Source: Spartinivicinus marinus
GTDB lineage: Bacteria > Pseudomonadota > Gammaproteobacteria > Pseudomonadales > Zooshikellaceae
Length of the DNA: 64,000 bases
Reading direction: 5' to 3'
Assembly (NCBI RefSeq): GCF_026309355.1
Contig: NZ_JAPJZK010000001.1
Span: forward strand, 558,001-622,000
Positions 59,231 to 64,000 of this stretch are shown piece by piece (positions within the stretch are counted from its first letter, which is position 1; every line of letters begins with the position of its first letter). Made by a program: the position numbers and the translations under genes. A model generated the notes under the pieces. It did no database searches. It worked only from the letters and a program-made list of their open reading frames with translations, and had not been told where the DNA came from.

Positions 59231-59255
59231 AAAAAACCCGGCATTTGCCGGGTTT
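59231..59255 (-). terminator. Rho-independent terminator after darG, inside the head operon
   Basis: The minus strand shows a 10-bp stem (AAACCCGGCA / TGCCGGGTTT) with a 2-nt centre (effective 4-6 nt loop), followed by a T-run. It follows darG by about 25 bp and precedes the protease gene, so it would stop transcription from the terminase/portal/darTG side unless late antitermination reads through. Confidence 0.88.
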
Positions 59256-59279
59256 CATTAATTTGTGGTTATGCTTGAC

Positions 59280-60314
59280 TTATATCCAAGCATACTCTTT
59301 TAGTCTATTAAGCGCTTTATGTATATAAGTAGGTTTAATAGACGCTTTGTGCTCATTCCAGTGTTGAATGAAGTCTGTAATTCCATCTACATTATCTTTA
59401 TCTAAGCCTTCATGGTTTACAACCCAGTGTACTGTTGCAAGCACCTCCATGCTTAATGGTGTTTCATAACCATCAATCAATTTTTCTACTTTCTTTAGCC
59501 GTTTTTTAGCTTCAATATTTTTATTTTCTTCAAGAAAATTTGAAGCTTCTTCTATTGCAGATGTTTTTACAGATATTTCTGATTTAGCAACACCATCCCC
59601 ATAACCTTCAATAAAATGTCCATCTATAATGTGTAGAACATTATTTAAATTTTTGGCATAAGGGCCATATTTATTTGCCTCATAATTAAGTTTAAGAGGC
59701 TGACCTGCTTCTTGTAGAAAATAAGCAAGTTTTTGAATGTCTATTTTTGTACATTCGTATTCTTTTTTGTGATAAAACTCAAGAAGTTTAAGTAACAGCG
59801 CTCTGCCTTTGGTCATATTGGGCTTTTTAGTCCTAATAGGCATTTCTGACACAGATGGACTACGAGACGGCTCATATACTGTAATATCTACATTTTCTAA
59901 GGTTGCAAGTGCAGTCATTATCTTTTCCTTGACTATTGACCAATCCAATCCACCTAATCCAGAGCCCAAAGGGGGTATTGCAATTGAATTTATATTATTT
60001 TTCTTAATTATCTTAACTAAGTCTACTAAACCATTTTCGATATATTCAATGTTTGAACTACCACGCCAATGCTTTTTAGTAGGGAAGTTTATAATCCATT
60101 TTGTGTCATACATATCTTCTTGTTTGGTGACAAACATATTACCAGTAGCAACAAGTTTTTTGTCACAAGCTTTTTTATAGGCATTAAAGTTGTCTGGAAA
60201 AGCTTTCTTAAATTGAAGCGCTAAGCCTTTCCCCATTACACCAACACAGTTAACAGTATTGACTAATGCCTCTGATTTGTCTTTTAAAATATTACCTGTT
60301 GTAAACTTAATCAT
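59280..60314 (-). CDS. darG: DarG antitoxin: macrodomain DNA ADP-ribosyl hydrolase
   Basis: This ~344-residue protein has an N-terminal macrodomain (MIKFTTGNILKDKSEALVNT, VGVMGKGLALQFKKAFPDNF, IAIPPLGSGLGGLDW) with the DarG GKGLA loop and GSGLGG loop. The C-terminal domain (KIDIQKLAYFLQEAGQPLKL, EANKYGPYAKNLNNVLHIID) binds and neutralises DarT. It removes ADP-ribose from thymidine in DNA. The ATG at 60314 is chosen; an earlier ATG lies inside darT. It is immediately downstream of darT. Confidence 0.92.
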   Translation of the reverse strand: MIKFTTGNILKDKSEALVNTVNCVGVMGKGLALQFKKAFPDNFNAYKKACDKKLVATGNMFVTKQEDMYDTKWIINFPTKKHWRGSSNIEYIENGLVDLVKIIKKNNINSIAIPPLGSGLGGLDWSIVKEKIMTALATLENVDITVYEPSRSPSVSEMPIRTKKPNMTKGRALLLKLLEFYHKKEYECTKIDIQKLAYFLQEAGQPLKLNYEANKYGPYAKNLNNVLHIIDGHFIEGYGDGVAKSEISVKTSAIEEASNFLEENKNIEAKKRLKKVEKLIDGYETPLSMEVLATVHWVVNHEGLDKDNVDGITDFIQHWNEHKASIKPTYIHKALNRLKEYAWI

Positions 60315-60328
60315 ACTGTACTGCCTAT

Positions 60329-60946
60329 TTAAAAAAACCAATCTGGCCTAACTGCTACGTTAATAGTGTACTGCTTTTGACCGATGACTTGGAGTACTTG
60401 CTTTACCATGTCAAGATTATGAACACCAATGGACTGAACTAAATTTAAGTTAAACTCATCATGTATCATAAACTCAGATTGACGAATCCTCTTGCCATCC
60501 GGGAAATTCTTCCAGTACTTAGCATTAATAATTTGCCAGTCCAATTTAGATAGTTCTCTTACATCATTATAGTAGTCAGTCAAACCCATGATGCTGTGAC
60601 CATCAGTGAAAACAAACAGCTTAGTGTTTTGTTGCACTATTTGTACGGTTGTCTGAAAAACAACCATTTTTTCCATTGTGACACCTTGGATATTGCCTTG
60701 TTTGATTGTATACAGCATTGGCGACAGGCTGTTAAAGTAAAATGGAACATAGTCGTGTATACAGCCGTAAGGTGGTACTGGTACCTGGTAGGTATTTCGT
60801 TGGTTTTGAATCTCTGCGTTTGCAGCACTAGTATATTGAGTATTCACTCGATTTTTACACAATATTGCACCAACTTTGACAATATTTGAAAGGTTACTTA
60901 TATGTGTAAAGTGAAATATTGACGTAGGGTTTGGAAATTGTTCCAC
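60329..60946 (-). CDS. darT: DarT toxin: DNA thymidine ADP-ribosyltransferase
   Basis: This 205-residue toxin starts at GTG with AGGA upstream. DarT hallmarks are SIFHFTHISNLSNIVKVG, the NAEIQNQR segment with catalytic-type R50, VPFYFNSLSPMLYTI, and RQSEFMIHDEF with the catalytic E158. It modifies thymidines in single-stranded DNA using NAD+. DarTG modules are toxin-antitoxin and anti-phage defence systems. Here the pair lies within a prophage structural operon between portal and protease. Confidence 0.92.
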   Translation of the reverse strand: MEQFPNPTSIFHFTHISNLSNIVKVGAILCKNRVNTQYTSAANAEIQNQRNTYQVPVPPYGCIHDYVPFYFNSLSPMLYTIKQGNIQGVTMEKMVVFQTTVQIVQQNTKLFVFTDGHSIMGLTDYYNDVRELSKLDWQIINAKYWKNFPDGKRIRQSEFMIHDEFNLNLVQSIGVHNLDMVKQVLQVIGQKQYTINVAVRPDWFF

Positions 60947-61022
60947 AGTTTACTTTCCTACCATTCCATGACATTAGCCAACTAACCACTGATTATATAT
61001 ATGTTAATGATATATAGCTAAC

Positions 61023-62513
61023 TCATATTAGTCCTTTATGCTCCGCCTTCTCCCGCAACCGCTGCTCAAACAACTCTTGATAATCTTCACCCAACATCAT
61101 GGCTGCTTTCTCGTAAGTGAGTAAGCCTAGCTTCATCAGTAGTTCAATGCGTTTGACTTCTTTTAAACCATCAATATGGGTTTGACCTTGTGCGATCCAC
61201 AGGCAACGACACCAAGCGGATTTGGCTTGATAAAAGTTTGGGGAGCCATTAGGTAATTGAATGATGCCTTTATTGACCATTTCTTCTAGCCAAAGCGCAT
61301 AGAGTTGACTGCAAAATCGGGCGGGAATAATTTCCCTTATCCCTAAGAAATATTTCCAACTCTCCAGCATACTGGCTCGGGCACTGGAATAATTGGTTTT
61401 ACTGTAATCCTTACTCAGCTGTTCGAAGCTTAAATTCATGCTAGCCGCTAAGTGCCGTAGCAAAGTATCCTCAAACTGGCTAAAGGCGGCATTGGTACTG
61501 GCGGTTTTCAGCTCTAACTTTTCATTAGGTAGTAAATGCGGGATTTTCACCCCATTAAATCGAATATTTTTAGCCTTTTGGTGATAACCCGCCACTTGGG
61601 CTAAATAATTGGTAAATGCATTATTGTGGCCATCATCTACCCCACCCAGTGCCGCTAATACGGTTTGACTGTCCATTTCAGACTCAATGACGGCGGCATA
61701 CATGGCATTCACAATGGCATTTTGTAGAGTGGCATCCTGAAATTGTTCCAGCATTTTTAAGCCTTTTAAACTGGACACAAACACATTCACCCCACGGGTT
61801 TGGTCGGCTTGTTCCGGCTCAAAAATATGTAAGATTTGTAATCGGCCCCAGCGCTTACGCTTGGCGATTTTTTTCCACTGATAAGCCTGATGAGTTAAGC
61901 CGGCTTCTGATTGATGGGCAGAACGAATATGGTAAGCCAAGGCTTGGCCGCGTGGTCCTAATTCCACCCCAGCCCGAAGCCGGTAACTGTCGGGTAATTC
62001 ATAGGGATTACAGAGCCGTTCACTATCAATAAGTTTGATTGCGGTTTGGGCGTTATTTCTGGCCAATTTCCGCCATTCCACACTGGCCAATACTTCGCCT
62101 TGATGAGCATGGTGACGAACGCTTTCTCTGGCGAGCATGGTTAAGGTGCGCTTTTCTTCCGCATCAATCCAAGCGTCAGGGTCTTCCGCCCAATCGGTAA
62201 AGCGCGCCTCTACGTCTTTAGCCCATTCGTTAGCCACCTTATGATCAATGCCCAACACTTTATAGTTAGGCTTAGCCGATAACCGAAACTGGTGACCAAC
62301 GATATTATCCACATAGGTTTGTTCAGCCCCGGCGGCATAACCATGGCTGCGCTTAATATCCCGAGCACGGCTGTTACGCAGCTGCCGTTCGGGCAAGTGC
62401 TCCATGTCCACTGACAAGGTAGGCGGCTGCCAGTCTTGCAACGTTTCCTGCAACTGTCGGCTATAGGTGTGCGCTTGAATGGGGTTTCCCCATTGATCGA
62501 TTAATTGTGGCAT
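61023..62513 (-). CDS. B: Portal protein (lambda gpB family), prophage 2
   Basis: This ~496-residue lambda-type portal has the family motifs RARDIKRSHGYAAGAEQTYV, RHHAHQGEVLASVEWRK, IKLIDSERLCNPYELPDSYR and LSKDYSKTNYSSARASMLES. The ATG at 62513 overlaps the gpW stop (TAATG); an upstream TTG is less likely. It is unrelated to the HK97-type portal of prophage 1. Confidence 0.93.
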   Translation of the reverse strand: MPQLIDQWGNPIQAHTYSRQLQETLQDWQPPTLSVDMEHLPERQLRNSRARDIKRSHGYAAGAEQTYVDNIVGHQFRLSAKPNYKVLGIDHKVANEWAKDVEARFTDWAEDPDAWIDAEEKRTLTMLARESVRHHAHQGEVLASVEWRKLARNNAQTAIKLIDSERLCNPYELPDSYRLRAGVELGPRGQALAYHIRSAHQSEAGLTHQAYQWKKIAKRKRWGRLQILHIFEPEQADQTRGVNVFVSSLKGLKMLEQFQDATLQNAIVNAMYAAVIESEMDSQTVLAALGGVDDGHNNAFTNYLAQVAGYHQKAKNIRFNGVKIPHLLPNEKLELKTASTNAAFSQFEDTLLRHLAASMNLSFEQLSKDYSKTNYSSARASMLESWKYFLGIREIIPARFCSQLYALWLEEMVNKGIIQLPNGSPNFYQAKSAWCRCLWIAQGQTHIDGLKEVKRIELLMKLGLLTYEKAAMMLGEDYQELFEQRLREKAEHKGLI

Positions 62514-62713
62514 TAAAAGGTGACCCAAAAGGCTTGCCGTGGTGCTTTTCCATTTAATTCCGCTTCCAAGGACTTAATATAATGCTCCAACTGTTGAGGG
62601 GCATGAAAGGTAACGCTATTGCCTTCGCTGTCGCGGACAGTAGCACGGAGTGAACCCGTTTGTAGCTTATGTAAAGCAGCTTTGGCTTCTTCTAAACGTT
62701 GCTGGTGGGTCAT
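62513..62713 (-). CDS. Head completion protein gpW (lambda), prophage 2
   Basis: This 66-residue protein starts MTHQQRLEEAKAALHKLQTG and matches the lambda gpW head-tail joining family in length and in its place between terminase and portal. It overlaps both neighbours by 3-4 bases. It must not be confused with baseplate gene W. Confidence 0.9.
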   Translation of the reverse strand: MTHQQRLEEAKAALHKLQTGSLRATVRDSEGNSVTFHAPQQLEHYIKSLEAELNGKAPRQAFWVTF

Positions 62714-64000
62714 CCTAATAAATCCGCTAAGTCTGAGAGTTGTAAGGCAGGTGTCGTTGATTGGTTGGGTTGGTTTGAGTGGGTGACTAAACGGTTATCA
62801 TCCCAGTGAGCGGCCCAACCCGGTGGTTGTTGCCAATTAAGCTTGTGGGCATTGAGTTTTAATAAACAGCCCATGTTGTACACCAATAAATCCCACGCTT
62901 CGTTAGGGGCTTTATCGACGACTTTGCACCAACGGCCTTTCGCATCGCGGGCTTCATTGGTGAGCTCTTCAAAAAAGTCTTTCGTGAGCCAATCCGGAAA
63001 GTGAATATAATCCGCGCCGGGTTCATCCCGTTCTAATGCATTACTCACCGTATCTTTAATTAAATTGGTATTGAGTAAATAGAGTGGGATATCCCCTTGA
63101 ATAAAGGCTTTACGTTGTTGCCGGTTGCGATTATCAGGAAAGGTTTCTTGAATGCGTGGCGCACCTTCGCGGCCTGTGCCTTTAATTAAGATTAAACGGT
63201 GAGTTAATTGCCGATTTTTTAAATACCGATAAAATTCATAGGCCTTATCGGTCACCCCATCTTCACCACCACTGTCACAGGCGACTAATTTAATTTGCAT
63301 TAAACGACCGGAATTGTCCGCTAAGGGATAGGTTTTATGGATGACCTGATCAACCAGGCAATGCCAGTCTTCTTTAAAAGCGGCGGGATTTAATGGGTAG
63401 GGTTTACCTTTATGGTCTAGCCGCTGGGATTTATCTATCATGAATCGATCAATGACCCAACCTTCAAATTCTTTTCCCCAGCCAATAACCTGCACAACAA
63501 AACGCTTTTGTTTACCGCCCTGCACATCAATCGCAGCGGTTAAAAAGCGGACGCCTTCAGGAACGACTTGTTCACCTAAGTTTTCCTGGCGATCCATTAA
63601 GGCTTCAGCGGTGCGAAATTCGGTATTGTGTCGATAACGATAGGGTTTACCTAAATCTAAATTGGTCCAGCTTTTTAATTTTTCTTGGCTGCCGGTATGC
63701 TCATAATCCTGTTCGGCTAACAGCCCTTGATACACCAGTTGTTGCCAGGTCTGAAAGCCTGCTGCCGGACCTTCTAACCAAAAGGTGGCCATTTTAGAAG
63801 AACGGCTTGTGCCATATTGATTGCCTTTTTTATCCAGCCATTCGCCTTCTTTCAGCCAACGCCCGGCTTGGTTCAGTTTGAATTTTTGCTCAGGGCGTAT
63901 TACCCCTTGGCAATGAGGACAACGCATGACTACCGATTCAGCCGCTTTGACTAAATCCGCTTGTTCCACCCAATGCAGGTGATCAAAGATCGGTTGAAAC
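62710..64000 (-). CDS. A: Terminase large subunit GpA (lambda), C-terminal part, cut by window edge
   Basis: About 430 C-terminal residues are visible; the frame stays open to the right edge, so the ATPase part lies outside. The visible part includes a zinc-type CPHC segment, the nuclease region (RFLTAAIDVQGGKQKRFVVQ, VIGWGKEFEGWVIDRF, LVACDSGGEDGVTDKAYEFY) and the GpA end. It packages DNA and cuts cos ends. Confidence 0.92.
   Translation of the reverse strand, partial: FQPIFDHLHWVEQADLVKAAESVVMRCPHCQGVIRPEQKFKLNQAGRWLKEGEWLDKKGNQYGTSRSSKMATFWLEGPAAGFQTWQQLVYQGLLAEQDYEHTGSQEKLKSWTNLDLGKPYRYRHNTEFRTAEALMDRQENLGEQVVPEGVRFLTAAIDVQGGKQKRFVVQVIGWGKEFEGWVIDRFMIDKSQRLDHKGKPYPLNPAAFKEDWHCLVDQVIHKTYPLADNSGRLMQIKLVACDSGGEDGVTDKAYEFYRYLKNRQLTHRLILIKGTGREGAPRIQETFPDNRNRQQRKAFIQGDIPLYLLNTNLIKDTVSNALERDEPGADYIHFPDWLTKDFFEELTNEARDAKGRWCKVVDKAPNEAWDLLVYNMGCLLKLNAHKLNWQQPPGWAAHWDDNRLVTHSNQPNQSTTPALQLSDLADLLG

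Noticed and set aside
60596-60889. Plus-strand frame antisense to darT
   Set aside because: It lies wholly within darT, has no ribosome site and no recognisable protein features.
1-64000. CRISPR arrays, insertion sequences or transposases
   Set aside because: No regularly spaced repeats and no transposase-like protein were seen; the large duplications are the two prophage tail modules.

Overview
The window is almost entirely prophage DNA from a moderately AT-rich Gram-negative bacterium, most likely a marine-type gammaproteobacterium. I base this on the P2, lambda and HK97-like gene families, the RdgC and CsrA relatives, the secreted Rhs/YD proteins and a tRNA-Pro(GGG) attachment remnant; the genus cannot be fixed from sequence alone. 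Two prophages lie in the same orientation, separated by a 7-8 kb Rhs region.

Prophage 1 (left edge of window to about 34.29 kb; its extreme left end is outside). Leftward late genes run from about 20.3 kb to position 1. They comprise a Q-type antiterminator with its late promoter and terminator, a YodC-like protein, endolysin, two holins, an antirepressor, an HNH endonuclease, an HK97-type head module (TerS, TerL, portal, protease, capsid, connectors) and a P2-type contractile tail (V W J I fibre FI FII E/E-prime T U). Early leftward genes (20.4-26.7 kb) hold lambda O/P-like replication proteins, three nucleases, a dNMP kinase and small proteins. The immunity region (26.7-27.4 kb) has divergent promoters, a probable small RNA and an XRE repressor. 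A rightward operon (27.6-32.1 kb) carries a LuxR-type HTH protein, RdgC, small proteins, a CsrA variant, an excisionase and a tyrosine integrase. A secreted metzincin protease lies between int and the attachment remnant. Further cargo, a polysaccharide-deacetylase-like protein and a periplasmic solute-binding-like protein, sits on the opposite strand inside the late region.

Junction (34.25-42.3 kb). A 45-nt tRNA-Pro(GGG) 3-prime fragment, running from the anticodon loop to CCA, marks a prophage boundary. Its orientation predicts that the intact tRNA lies further right, beyond a second element, so tandem integration into one tRNA is the best reading. Next come two large secreted YD-repeat proteins in one operon. 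The first has a DUF6531-like start and a duplicated C-terminal domain; the second has the Rhs core and a variable C-terminal tip. A small membrane protein follows and is a candidate immunity protein.

Prophage 2 (about 42.8 kb to right edge). It has the same P2-type tail module in the same order (D X U T E/E-prime FII FI fibres I J W V), with near-identical proteins. It is joined to a completely different, lambda-type head module (GpA terminase, gpW, gpB portal, S49 protease with nested scaffold, decoration protein, capsid E). Four cargo insertions interrupt the structural operon at gene boundaries: a solute-binding-like protein (D/X), an RDD membrane protein (E/FII), a Microcystis-viridis-lectin-type mannan-binding lectin (W/V) and a DarT-DarG DNA ADP-ribosylation toxin-antitoxin (portal/protease).

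The main points of interest are the shared tail on two unrelated heads, a CsrA with an apparent 45-residue insertion or partial duplication, the two-gene secreted Rhs system, the phage-borne MVL lectin, DarTG with its own terminator inside a morphogenesis operon, and a probable immunity-region small RNA.
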